Assembly: GCA_905198745.1 (NCBI GenBank)
Contig: CAJKDU010000056.1
Coordinates: forward strand, 1-10,981
Direction: 5' to 3'
Source of the DNA: an uncultured Prevotella sp.
GTDB taxonomy: Bacteria; Bacteroidota; Bacteroidia; Bacteroidales; Bacteroidaceae
DNA: 10,981 bases
Made by a program: the position numbers and the translations under genes
Notes under the pieces: generated by a model
What the model was told of the DNA's origin: nothing
Database searches by the model: none
What the model saw: only the letters and a program-made list of their open reading frames with translations
Shown here: one piece after another, positions 1 to 6,671 of the stretch
Layout of the letters: every line of letters starts with the position of its first letter
Numbering within the stretch: the first letter of the stretch is position 1

Positions 1-285
1 ATCACAGTCGCTTACAAAATTATCGAGGGTTCTAAGGAGCGTATCCAGCTCTATCGTGGTGTGGTTATCCGCATTTCCGGCCACGGTGACAAGAAGCGCT
101 TCACTGTTCGCAAGATGTCTGGTACTGTAGGCGTTGAGCGTATTTTCCCAATCGAATCACCCAACATCGATAGCATCGAGGTTAACAAGCGTGGTAAGGT
201 TCGTCGTGCTAAGCTCTACTATCTCCGCAAGCTCACTGGTAAGAAGGCTCGCATCGCTGAGAAGAGAACTATCACAAAGGAATAA
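1..285 (+). CDS. rplS: 50S ribosomal protein L19, 3' part
   Basis: L19 lies at the 30S-50S interface of the ribosome. The frame is open from base 1 and ends at TAA 283-285, giving 94 residues. The start lies outside the window, and from the usual family length of about 115-125 residues some 20-30 residues are missing. The visible part carries the family core: RIQLYRGVVIRISG, then FTVRKMSGTVGVERIFPI, then the basic tail RRAKLYYLRKLTGKKARI. An internal ATG at 115 and a GTG at 61 are not starts, because conserved L19 sequence continues upstream of both. In this family position the gene is commonly last in its unit, and a strong hairpin follows 25 bases after the stop. Confidence 0.97.
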   Translation: MTVAYKIIEGSKERIQLYRGVVIRISGHGDKKRFTVRKMSGTVGVERIFPIESPNIDSIEVNKRGKVRRAKLYYLRKLTGKKARIAEKRTITKE

Positions 286-310
286 GCCCCAAGCTTCTTT
301 CGAAAGAAAT

Positions 311-344
311 AAAAAGGATTCAACCTTCGGGTTGAATCCTTTTT
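311..344. terminator. Bidirectional terminator between rplS and the convergent small gene
   Basis: A perfect 15-bp inverted repeat: arm 311-325 (AAAAAGGATTCAACC), loop TTCG 326-329, arm 330-344. The loop is closed by a C-G pair, giving the very stable C(UUCG)G tetraloop. The A5/T5 ends of the arms supply a U-rich 3' end on both strands. It sits between two converging genes, 25 bases after the rplS stop and 11 bases from the stop of the minus-strand gene, so it can serve both. Confidence 0.88.
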
Positions 345-355
345 ATGTAGTATGC

Positions 356-622
356 TCAGTCTTCGCTGTCTCCGTGCAGCGCTTTCTGAAAGCTTTCCCA
401 ATCCTGGAAACCAGCGAAGAGGGCAACCTTGTCCAAGGTTTCTTTCGATGGCTTTTCCTTTCCTTTAAGAAATCCCCACACCTTTTTCAGTGCTTGCGAC
501 TTCAGCAAGATGTTGTGCTTGCCGAAGATACGCTCAAGTTTGTCAAAGTCGGAAGATAGGTTGATTTCTTTCCCTACCTTTTTTTCCACTTCCTTGGCAA
601 GAAGTTTCAAATCGTTCTTCAT
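356..622 (-). CDS. Small helical protein, possible HTH-like DNA-binding family of Bacteroidetes
   Basis: An 88-residue, charged, helical protein with no signal peptide or membrane segment. Residues 22-50 (NLSSDFDKLE...LKKVWGFLKG) and 60-80 (KETLDKVALFAGFQDWESFQ) follow a pattern I associate with small Bacteroidetes proteins in which a 'Lk.lWG' helix is followed by 'tLd.lA.f.Gf.dWe.F'. In those proteins the region resembles a helix-turn-helix. The function is unknown, and a DNA-binding role is inference. The ATG at 620-622 is supported by a good promoter directly upstream on the minus strand, leaving a short leader. It is monocistronic, convergent to rplS and divergent from the aquaporin gene. 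The overlapping plus-strand ORFs here are out-of-frame readings. Confidence 0.8.
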   Translation of the reverse strand: MKNDLKLLAKEVEKKVGKEINLSSDFDKLERIFGKHNILLKSQALKKVWGFLKGKEKPSKETLDKVALFAGFQDWESFQKALHGDSED

Positions 623-644
623 AACATATATACTTTACGTGGTG

Positions 645-674
645 CAAAGGTAGCGTAAAAGGATGAACTACAAA
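645..674 (-). promoter_or_regulatory. Bacteroidetes-type promoter of the 88-residue protein gene
   Basis: Read on the minus strand, TACCTTTG (652 to 645) matches the TAnnTTTG -7 box, and TTTG (674 to 671) the -33 box, with 18 bases between them. Transcription would start close to 638-640, about 16-18 bases before the start codon. Confidence 0.72.
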
Positions 675-813
675 ATAAAAATACCTCCTTTTTGCAGTCT
701 GGTTCTGTCCTGTTTTCCCCATTCTAAAGAAATAATGTTTCGAAGATAAAATATTTCATCAAAAAGTGCGTTATCCGTTTTAGAATATTATAACTATTAT
801 AGAATAGAAGATT

Positions 814-1500
814 ATGAAGAAGTATTTAGCTGAGCTTGTAGGTACGATGGTGCTTGTACTGATGGGCTGCGGTGCAGCCGTAAGTTTGGGATGTGACAAT
901 GGTTCACCTGCTACTGTTGTGGGTACGGCTTTTGCGTTTGGCCTTGCCGTGGTGGGTATGGCCTATACCATAGGCGGCATTTCCGGATGCCACATTAATC
1001 CTGCCATTACTCTTGGTGTCTTTCTGAGTGGCCGTATGAGTGCCAAAGATGCAGCCTATTATGTGGTGTTCCAATGTCTGGGCGGTATTCTTGGCGCAGC
1101 CATCCTGTACCTGTTGACCTCTACTGCAGGGCTTGTAGGCACGGGGGCCAATGATCTTCAGGCATGTGGCGAATCTACCATAGCACCTTTGGGTGGCTTG
1201 CTCGCTGAAGTATTCTTCACCTTTGTCTTTGTGCTTGTTGTGTTGGGTGCAACCGCCAAGACCAATGGTGCTACCAATAACTTTGCCGGTCTTGCCATTG
1301 GCTTGAGTTTGGTGTTGGTACACTTGGCATGCATTCGTTACACCGGAACCTCTGTCAATCCAGCCCGTTCCATCGGTCCGGCTCTTTTCCAGGGAGGTAC
1401 AGCCTTGACCAACCTTTGGATCTTCATCATTGGCCCATTAGTTGGAGGAGCCTTGGCTGCAGGTGTGTGGAAGATTATCGATCCCGTAAATAAAAAATAA
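814..1500 (+). CDS. aqpZ: Aquaporin Z-like water channel
   Basis: A 228-residue inner-membrane channel of the MIP family, close in length to E. coli AqpZ (231). Both half-helix motifs are intact: HINPAIT (NPA at 62-64) and SVNPARS (NPA at 182-184). Aligning by eye with E. coli AqpZ, the selectivity-filter residues are F42, H170, T179 and R185. This is the same set as AqpZ (F43/H174/T183/R189), so water is more likely than glycerol. Six hydrophobic spans fit the fold (about 4-24, 35-55, 81-102, 126-147, 155-174, 200-220). ATG 814 is the only sensible start, with the conserved MKKYLAELVGT N-terminus. The stop overlaps the next start by one base (TAATG), so the transporter downstream is probably translationally coupled. 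I see no clear -33/-7 promoter. A small dyad (CTATT/AATAG, 794-807) lies just before the start. Confidence 0.93.
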   Translation: MKKYLAELVGTMVLVLMGCGAAVSLGCDNGSPATVVGTAFAFGLAVVGMAYTIGGISGCHINPAITLGVFLSGRMSAKDAAYYVVFQCLGGILGAAILYLLTSTAGLVGTGANDLQACGESTIAPLGGLLAEVFFTFVFVLVVLGATAKTNGATNNFAGLAIGLSLVLVHLACIRYTGTSVNPARSIGPALFQGGTALTNLWIFIIGPLVGGALAAGVWKIIDPVNKK

Positions 1501-2705
1501 TGTCTAACGAACAAAAGAAAATCACGGACAGGAAATATCTTGTTCCATTTGTACTGATTACCTCACTCTTTTTCCTGTGGGGCTTTGCCCGCGCCATTTT
1601 GGATGTGCTCAACAAGCATTTCCAAAATGCGCTTCATATTACTATCACCCATTCCGCCCTCATTCAGGTCACCACTTATCTGGGCTATTTCCTCATGGCC
1701 ATTCCTGCCGGCATCTTCATCAACCGCTACGGCTACCGCCGTGGTGTGGTGTTTGGCTTGTTGCTGTTCGGCTTGGGCGCTTTGGCGTTTATTCCCGGAG
1801 CTGCCATGGGCAGTTTCTATGCCTTCCTCGTTTGCCTGTTCATCATTGGGTGTGGTCTTGTCTTTTTGGAGACAGCAGCCAATCCCTATGTCACCGAACT
1901 GGGTGCTCGGGAAACGGCGACCAGCCGTCTCAACCTTTCGCAGTCGTTCAACGGGTTGGGCGGCATTTTCGCCACTCTCTGCATAGGCCAGTTCCTTTTC
2001 AATGATACCGAAAAAGGTGGCAACGTGGTGGTTCCCTATGCCATTCTTGGAGTGCTTGTGCTGCTCATAGCCCTTGTCTTTTCGCGTGTGGAACTGCCTG
2101 AAATCAAGCACGAACAGACTGTAGAAGACCAGGCCGGCGGATCCAACATAGGCAAACTCTTTGCCCACCACAAGATGTTCGTCTTCGGCCTCTTTGCTCT
2201 CCTGAGTTATGAAGTGGCTGAAATCTCCATCAATTCCTATTTCATCAACTTCGTGACCGGCATGAACTGGATGGGTGACCGAGCCGCTTCCATTGCCCTC
2301 ACCTGTGCTTTGGCGTTTTTCATGGTAGGTCGTTTCCTTGGTTCATGGATCATGCGCAGCGTCAAGGCCACTACCATGTTGCTCATCTGTGCCGTTGGCT
2401 GTGTGGCTTGCAATGTGTTGGTGCTGATGAATCTGGGCGAGGTGTCGCTGGTGGCTCTTCTGCTCAACTACGTGTTCGAGGCCATCATGTTCCCCACCAT
2501 CTTCTCTATTGCCCTCACCGGTTTGGGCAATCTCACCAAGAGTGCTTCCTCGTTGCTGATGATGACTCCTATCGGAGGATGCGGATTCCTCTTGATGGGT
2601 ATTATTGCCGACCAGACGCATGTGGTGATGCCGTTTGTGGTGCCGCTGTTGGGCTTTGTTGTTGTGCTTGCCTATGCCGTGAGAGAGTTCCGGTTAGCTA
2701 AGTAG
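1500..2705 (+). CDS. FHS-family (FucP-like) MFS sugar/proton symporter
   Basis: A 401-residue, 12-helix major facilitator of the fucose-galactose-glucose:H+ symporter group. Signature segments are SLFFLWGFARAILDVLN (21-37), GYFLMAIPAGIFINRYGYR (62-80), FLETAANPYVTELG (122-135) and SRLNLSQSFNGLG (142-154). By eye alignment to E. coli FucP, D35, E124 and N151 match its D46, E135 and N162, which are implicated in sugar binding and proton coupling, so an active symporter is expected. The protein is a little shorter than FucP (438) because the central cytoplasmic and periplasmic loops are short. Substrate cannot be told from sequence; L-fucose, glucose, galactose or another hexose are candidates. 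The start ATG overlaps the aquaporin stop, and a strong terminator follows, so the two genes form one unit. No sugar catabolic gene is beside it. Confidence 0.92.
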   Translation: MSNEQKKITDRKYLVPFVLITSLFFLWGFARAILDVLNKHFQNALHITITHSALIQVTTYLGYFLMAIPAGIFINRYGYRRGVVFGLLLFGLGALAFIPGAAMGSFYAFLVCLFIIGCGLVFLETAANPYVTELGARETATSRLNLSQSFNGLGGIFATLCIGQFLFNDTEKGGNVVVPYAILGVLVLLIALVFSRVELPEIKHEQTVEDQAGGSNIGKLFAHHKMFVFGLFALLSYEVAEISINSYFINFVTGMNWMGDRAASIALTCALAFFMVGRFLGSWIMRSVKATTMLLICAVGCVACNVLVLMNLGEVSLVALLLNYVFEAIMFPTIFSIALTGLGNLTKSASSLLMMTPIGGCGFLLMGIIADQTHVVMPFVVPLLGFVVVLAYAVREFRLAK

Positions 2706-2740
2706 AACAGACGTAGATAGAATTAAAAGAACTTCCCTTA

Positions 2741-2789
2741 CGGGCAGACAAAGAAGACACATTCCAGTCTTCTTGTCTGCCCGTTTTTT
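2741..2789 (+). terminator. Rho-independent terminator of the aqpZ-transporter unit
   Basis: Arm 2741-2758 (CGGGCAGACAAAGAAGAC) pairs with 2767-2783 as 17 bp with one bulged A. The loop is 2759-2766, and T6 follows at 2784-2789. It lies 35 bases after the transporter stop. Confidence 0.93.
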
Positions 2790-2875
2790 GTTTTCAGCCC
2801 TTCTATATATGCATTTTTTTGTACGTATATGAAAAATTGTGGATATATTTACCACTTATTCTATCTTACATTAAC

Positions 2876-2883
2876 TAACTTTG
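2876..2883 (+). promoter_or_regulatory. Probable -7 box for the GH2 gene
   Basis: TAACTTTG matches TAnnTTTG, 28 bases before the ATG. No good TTTG -33 box is found at 18-21 bases. The upstream sequence is AT-rich (ATTTACC near 2847-2853), so the promoter may be weak or activator-dependent. Confidence 0.55.
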
Positions 2884-2911
2884 CAACCAAACAAAACCAA
2901 TAATCCGAAAA

Positions 2912-5900
2912 ATGAACAAGAGAATCTTACTGCTGTTGTCAGTAGCGCTTCTTGCCGTGACTTCTTTTGCGGCCAAGCGCGAGAAACTGAATTTCAATTC
3001 CCGTTGGCTTCTCCAAGTCGGCGATGTTAAGGGCGCTGAAGCTCCCGAATATGGCGATGCCTCGTGGCAACGTGTCACTCTGCCTCGTGCTTTCAATGAG
3101 AGCGAGGCCTTCCGTGTTGCCATTGAGAACCTCACCGACACGGTGATGTGGTATCGCAAGCATTTCACGGTCAGCGATGTGAAAAACCGCAAATATTTCG
3201 TTGAATTCGAAGGCGTGCGCTTCGCTGCCGACTTCTATCTCAACGGCCATAAACTCGGCATCTCCGAGAATGGAGTCATGGCGAGCGGCTTCGACCTTAC
3301 GCCTTTCATCAAGGAAGGCGACAATGTCATGGCCGTGCGTGTGGACAACAGTTGGACCTACCGTGAGCGTTCCACCGGTTCCACCTACCAGTGGAACCAC
3401 AAGAACTTCAACGCCAACTATGGCGGTATTCCCAAGAACGTGTTCCTGCATGTCTGCGACAATGTTTACCAGACGCTTCCTCTCTACAGCTCGCTCCATA
3501 CCACGGGCGTGTATGTATATGGATCTGATTTCGACGTGAAAGCCAAGACCATGACTCTTAATGTGGAATCAGAGGTACGCAACGACAGCCGGTCGTCTGC
3601 CACCTACTGCCTGCACGTAAGTGTGGCCAATGCCGAGGGCAAGACCGTGGCAGAGTTCGAGGGCAAGCCGTTCACCGTTGGAGCCTCACAGACCGTGAAG
3701 GCCGTGGCAGCAGCCCCTATGAGCGGCATGCACTTCTGGAGTTGGGGCTATGGCTATCTCTACACCGTCACCACTTCACTCAAGTCGGCTGCCGGCAATC
3801 TTTCCGACGAGGTGGCTGTTCGCACCGGTTTCCGCAAGACCCGCTTCGGCGAAGGCAAGATTTGGCTCAACGACCGGGTGCTCATGGTGCATGGCTATGC
3901 CCAGCGCACCAGCAACGAGTGGCCTGCTGTGGGCATGAGTGTGCCCGCTTGGCTGAGCGACTACAGCAATGACCTCATGGTCAAGAGTGGTGGCAACCTG
4001 GTTCGCTGGATGCATGTGGCACCTTGGAAACAGGATGTGGAGTCGTGCGACCGTGTGGGACTCATCCAGGCCATGCCTGCCGGCGATGCCGAAAAAGACA
4101 TCGACGGCCGTCGATGGGAGCAGCGTGTGCTCCTCATGCGCGATGCCATCATCTATAACCGCAACAACCCGAGCATCCTCTTCTATGAGTGCGGCAACAA
4201 GGGAGTCAGCCTTGAGCATTTTCTCGAAATGAAGAAAATCCGCGACCAGTACGACCCCAATGGAGGCAGAGCCATCGGCTCCCGCGAGATGCTTGCCGTG
4301 CCCGAGGCTGAATACGGCGGCGAGATGCTCTATGTCAACAAGAGCAAGGCACATCCGTTGTGGATGATGGAATATTGCCGCGACGAGGGACTGCGCAAGA
4401 ACTGGGATTCCTGGAGCTATCCTTATCACCCTGAGGGCGATGGTCCTCTCTATCGTGGCAAACCGGCTCCTGAATACAACCACAATATGGACGAGTTTGC
4501 CGTGCAGATGGTGCGTGCCTGGTACGACTACTATCTCGAGCGTCCCGGCACGGGCAAGCGCGTCAACAGTGGCGGTACCAAGATTGTGTTCAGCGACACC
4601 AACACCCATTTCCGCGGCTCTGTCAGCTATCGCACCAGTGGCGTCACCGACGCCATGCGCATACCCAAGGATGCCTTCTTCGCTCACCAGGTGATGTGGG
4701 ACGGATGGGTTACACCCGAACAGGACCATACCTATATTGTGGGTCATTGGAACTACAAGTCTGGCACCGTGAAGCCCGTTTATGTGGTTTCCACTGGCGA
4801 CCGCGTGGATTTGTTGCTCAACGGCAAGCCTGTCGGCACTGCCAAGCGTGACTATCAGTATCTCTTCACCTTCGACAGCATAGCCTGGCAACCCGGTCGC
4901 CTTGAGGCTGTCAGCTATCGTGATGGTCGTGAGGTGAGCCGTTACGCCCTCGAAACGGCAGGAAAACCAGACCATATCAAACTCACCACTATACAGAATC
5001 CCGAAGGCTTCAAGGCCGACGGCGCCGACTTGGCCATGGTTCAGGTGGAGGTAGTCGACATGCAGGGCCGTCGCTGTCCGCTCGACAACCGCGACATCCG
5101 CTTCAACATGTATGGCGAAGGTGAGTGGCTGGGTGGCATAGCCGTGTCGAAGACCGATTATGACTATAGCAAGCAGACCTTGAAGATAGACACCCGCACA
5201 CCTTCCGACCGTCCCTTACTCCTTGACCATAGCGGCAACTACATCAATAGTCTGGTGCTTCCGGTGGAGTGTGGCGTGAACCGCATCCTCGTGCGCAGCA
5301 CCGTCAACCCCGGCGACATCACCCTCTGTGCCTTTGCCGACAGCGTGAAGGCTGCCGTAACCACCCTCACCACCCAAGCTGTGGATGCCGACCGCTACTT
5401 GCCTCAGTACACACTTCCCTGCCGTCTTGACCGTGGCGAGACCCCACTCACACCTTCCTATAAGGATGTGCGTCAGACCATCGACATCCGCAGTGCAGTG
5501 GCTGGGTCAGGCTCTGAGACAGTAGCCAATAGCTATGACGACAATGAAGCCTCGGAGTGGAAGAGCGACGGCAAGAAGGAAAATGCGTGGATAACCTATC
5601 GCTTGGCAGGCAAACAGCGTGTGGACGAAATTGCCATCAAACTCACTGGCTGGCGCAACAAGATTTATCCGCTGCAGGTTTTTGCCGGCAAGAAGAAGGT
5701 CTGGGAAGGTCTCACTTATCCCACTCTCGGCTATGTGCATATCTATATTGACAAACCCGTGGCAGCTTCCGAACTCACTGTCAAGATGGTGGCACCATCG
5801 CGCGACAGCAGCAAGTTTGGCGACGTGAAAGAGCTGGCCGGTGGCAAGGCCAACGAACTGGACCGCTTCATCAGTGCCAAGGGCAAGGTGGAACTCCGTA

Positions 5901-5932
5901 TCGTGGAAATTGATTTGTTGAAGAAGAAATAG
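2912..5932 (+). CDS. Exported glycoside hydrolase family 2 protein with C-terminal discoidin-like domain; acid/base Glu position is Lys
   Basis: A 1006-residue exported protein. Residues 1-20 form a signal peptide with probable cleavage after SFA; there is no lipobox cysteine, so a periplasmic or secreted enzyme is likely. Domains by eye: GH2 sugar-binding jelly roll about 24-185 (YRKHF, FYLNGHKLG), Ig-like 195-306, TIM barrel about 308-600, a DUF4982-like segment about 618-682 (DLLLNGKPVGTAKRDY), a GH2 C-terminal domain about 690-825 (GEGEWLGGIAV), and an F5/8 type C-like domain about 865-1003. In the barrel, RWMHVAPW (365-372) matches the usual GH2 histidine segment and WMMEY (E487) fits the nucleophile. 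The acid/base segment, normally 'W..GNE', reads FYECGNK, with K430 where Glu is expected and E426 four residues earlier. Activity may therefore be altered, rely on another residue, or be lost. The likely role is trimming of plant or host glycans, beta-galactosidase-like at family level only. It stands alone between its own promoter and terminator, with no SusCD genes in view. Confidence 0.93.
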   Translation: MNKRILLLLSVALLAVTSFAAKREKLNFNSRWLLQVGDVKGAEAPEYGDASWQRVTLPRAFNESEAFRVAIENLTDTVMWYRKHFTVSDVKNRKYFVEFEGVRFAADFYLNGHKLGISENGVMASGFDLTPFIKEGDNVMAVRVDNSWTYRERSTGSTYQWNHKNFNANYGGIPKNVFLHVCDNVYQTLPLYSSLHTTGVYVYGSDFDVKAKTMTLNVESEVRNDSRSSATYCLHVSVANAEGKTVAEFEGKPFTVGASQTVKAVAAAPMSGMHFWSWGYGYLYTVTTSLKSAAGNLSDEVAVRTGFRKTRFGEGKIWLNDRVLMVHGYAQRTSNEWPAVGMSVPAWLSDYSNDLMVKSGGNLVRWMHVAPWKQDVESCDRVGLIQAMPAGDAEKDIDGRRWEQRVLLMRDAIIYNRNNPSILFYECGNKGVSLEHFLEMKKIRDQYDPNGGRAIGSREMLAVPEAEYGGEMLYVNKSKAHPLWMMEYCRDEGLRKNWDSWSYPYHPEGDGPLYRGKPAPEYNHNMDEFAVQMVRAWYDYYLERPGTGKRVNSGGTKIVFSDTNTHFRGSVSYRTSGVTDAMRIPKDAFFAHQVMWDGWVTPEQDHTYIVGHWNYKSGTVKPVYVVSTGDRVDLLLNGKPVGTAKRDYQYLFTFDSIAWQPGRLEAVSYRDGREVSRYALETAGKPDHIKLTTIQNPEGFKADGADLAMVQVEVVDMQGRRCPLDNRDIRFNMYGEGEWLGGIAVSKTDYDYSKQTLKIDTRTPSDRPLLLDHSGNYINSLVLPVECGVNRILVRSTVNPGDITLCAFADSVKAAVTTLTTQAVDADRYLPQYTLPCRLDRGETPLTPSYKDVRQTIDIRSAVAGSGSETVANSYDDNEASEWKSDGKKENAWITYRLAGKQRVDEIAIKLTGWRNKIYPLQVFAGKKKVWEGLTYPTLGYVHIYIDKPVAASELTVKMVAPSRDSSKFGDVKELAGGKANELDRFISAKGKVELRIVEIDLLKKK

Positions 5933-5945
5933 AAATGAAAAAGAG

Positions 5946-5988
5946 CGGGATTGACGGGAAAAAGCCAGTCAATCCCGTTTCTTTATTT
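5946..5988 (+). terminator. Terminator of the GH2 gene
   Basis: CGGGATTGAC (5946-5955) pairs perfectly with GTCAATCCCG (5968-5977), leaving a 12-base loop. A T-rich tail (TTTCTTTATTT) follows. The hairpin starts 13 bases after the stop. Confidence 0.82.
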
Positions 5989-6001
5989 AAAAACTGCAAA
6001 A

Positions 6002-6023
6002 AAGTTTGCAAGTGTCAAACAAA
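6002..6023 (+). repeat. Dyad motif at the tRNA-Pro promoter (copy 1)
   Basis: The segment reads AAGTTTGCA, two further bases AG, then TGTCAAACAAA. It contains the dyad GTTTG-N7-CAAAC, and its TTTG serves as the -33 box. A near-identical copy lies at 6672-6692. Confidence 0.5.
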
Positions 6024-6036
6024 GTGTGTATCTTTG
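6005..6036 (+). promoter_or_regulatory. Promoter of tRNA-Pro, consensus Bacteroidetes boxes
   Basis: The -33 box TTTG is at 6005-6008 and the -7 box TATCTTTG at 6029-6036, with 20 bases between. Transcription should start near 6043, about 20 bases before the mature tRNA. The -33 box lies inside a short motif repeated at 6672-6692. Confidence 0.88.
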
Positions 6037-6065
6037 CACCGCTTTTGAACAAGAAGCCAATTGTT

Positions 6066-6139
6066 CGGGATGTAGCGCAGTTGGTTAGCGCACGCGTCTG
6101 GGGGGCGTGAGGTCGCTGGTTCGAGTCCAGTCATCCCGA
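6066..6139 (+). tRNA. tRNA-Pro (anticodon GGG)
   Basis: A full 74-base cloverleaf. The acceptor is CGGGATG/CATCCCG (6066-6072 with 6132-6138), discriminator A 6139. The D arm is GCGC...GCGC with loop AGTTGGTTA. The anticodon stem CGCGT/GCGTG carries loop CTGGGGG, with anticodon GGG at 6100-6102. The T arm is GCTGG-TTCGAGT-CCAGT. CCA is not encoded. It reads CCC and CCU proline codons. It has its own promoter and terminator. The 3' end is not repeated elsewhere in the window, so there is no sign of tRNA-site integration. Confidence 0.97.
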
Positions 6140-6142
6140 CAT

Positions 6143-6193
6143 GAATGTGGATAAATTCACTGAAAGGTGAGTCTATCTACATTCTTTTTTTTT
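6143..6193 (+). terminator. Terminator of tRNA-Pro
   Basis: Arm 6143-6160 (GAATGTGGATAAATTCAC) pairs with 6167-6184 over 18 positions with two G-U pairs and one mismatch. The loop is TGAAAG. It is followed by nine T (6185-6193) and begins four bases after the tRNA. Confidence 0.9.
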
Positions 6194-6304
6194 ATGCCTC
6201 CGTGATGCGCTTCATCGGTCCTGTGGTGTGCACCCGCTGCTTTGCGTTTCAATACTGGGTGAGTAGCCACCCGCTAATGGCAGGTTTACGTTCCGTCCCC
6301 CGGC

Positions 6305-6348
6305 TTGGGCAATGAGTGCCCAAACAGTAGACCGGATTTTGGGCACTC
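6305..6348 (+). other. Three complementary arms forming two mutually exclusive hairpins
   Basis: Arm A is TTGGGCA (6305-6311), arm B is GAGTGCCCAAA (6314-6324), arm C is TTTGGGCACTC (6338-6348). A pairs with the core of B (7 bp, loop ATGAG), while B pairs fully with C (11 bp, 13-base loop). A and C therefore compete for B. No transcript or promoter directly before it could be identified, so a switch function is only a possibility. Confidence 0.55.
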
Positions 6349-6384
6349 CGCTTAACATTTTTAAGCAATAGGCTTCGGTGTGAT

Positions 6385-6416
6385 ATAGTGATAGATAAAA
6401 ACCTATCTATCACTAT
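6385..6416. repeat. Perfect 13-bp palindromic stem, possible dispersed repeat unit
   Basis: ATAGTGATAGATA (6385-6397) and its exact complement TATCTATCACTAT (6404-6416) are separated by AAAACC. The GTGATAG core recurs as two tandem copies at 6466-6472 and 6473-6479, the second continuing as GTGATAGAT. No T-run directly follows the stem, so it is not a simple terminator, and its repetition suggests an intergenic palindromic element. Confidence 0.65.
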
Positions 6417-6464
6417 GTATAACATGCACACTGTCAATGAAAAAGTGTTGGAAAATGCGTAAAA

Positions 6465-6481
6465 AGTGATAGGTGATAGAT
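6465..6481 (+). repeat. Tandem GTGATAG motif, partial copy of the palindrome arm
   Basis: AGTGATAGGTGATAGAT contains the seven-base motif GTGATAG twice in a row and is followed by a run of T. It shares nine bases (AGTGATAG plus the following purine-rich context) with the palindromic arm at 6387-6395. Confidence 0.55.
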
Positions 6482-6671
6482 TTTTTGAATATTTGTGTCT
6501 ACGCGTGCGCGCGCGTAGTGCGCCGTGTATAGGCTGTTTGCCGGTTGATGCGTAGGCTTCGTGAAAGCCCATAGCCCATGTTGGGAAATGTGCGGATACC
6601 TGTCTTTCGTCTTTTACTCTTTGCATGAGGTTCGCATTTGTCAGTCGAGCTGCAGGCCTTCTGTGGGGGAC

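Noticed and set aside
134..559. 141-codon plus-strand ORF over rplS end and the small gene
   Set aside because: It reads through rplS out of frame, the terminator hairpin and the antisense of the 88-residue gene.
814..1500. Glycerol facilitator (GlpF) rather than aquaporin
   Set aside because: The filter residues match AqpZ (His170 and Thr179 present), and the second motif is NPARS rather than the NPARD typical of glycerol channels.
1563..2171. 202-codon minus-strand ORF opposite the transporter
   Set aside because: Shadow of the transporter; very rich in Gln, Glu and His as expected of antisense membrane-protein codons.
3776..4975. 399-codon minus-strand ORF opposite the GH2 gene
   Set aside because: It lies wholly within a strongly recognised gene, shows no family motif, and its composition is that of an antisense reading of GC-rich codons.
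6350..6481. CRISPR-like repeats
   Set aside because: The GTGATAG copies are too short and irregularly spaced, and no cas gene is present.
6249..6626. 125-codon minus-strand ORF in the gene-free region
   Set aside because: It crosses the palindrome, the alternating tract and competing hairpins, has no promoter or domain, and looks like translated repeat DNA.
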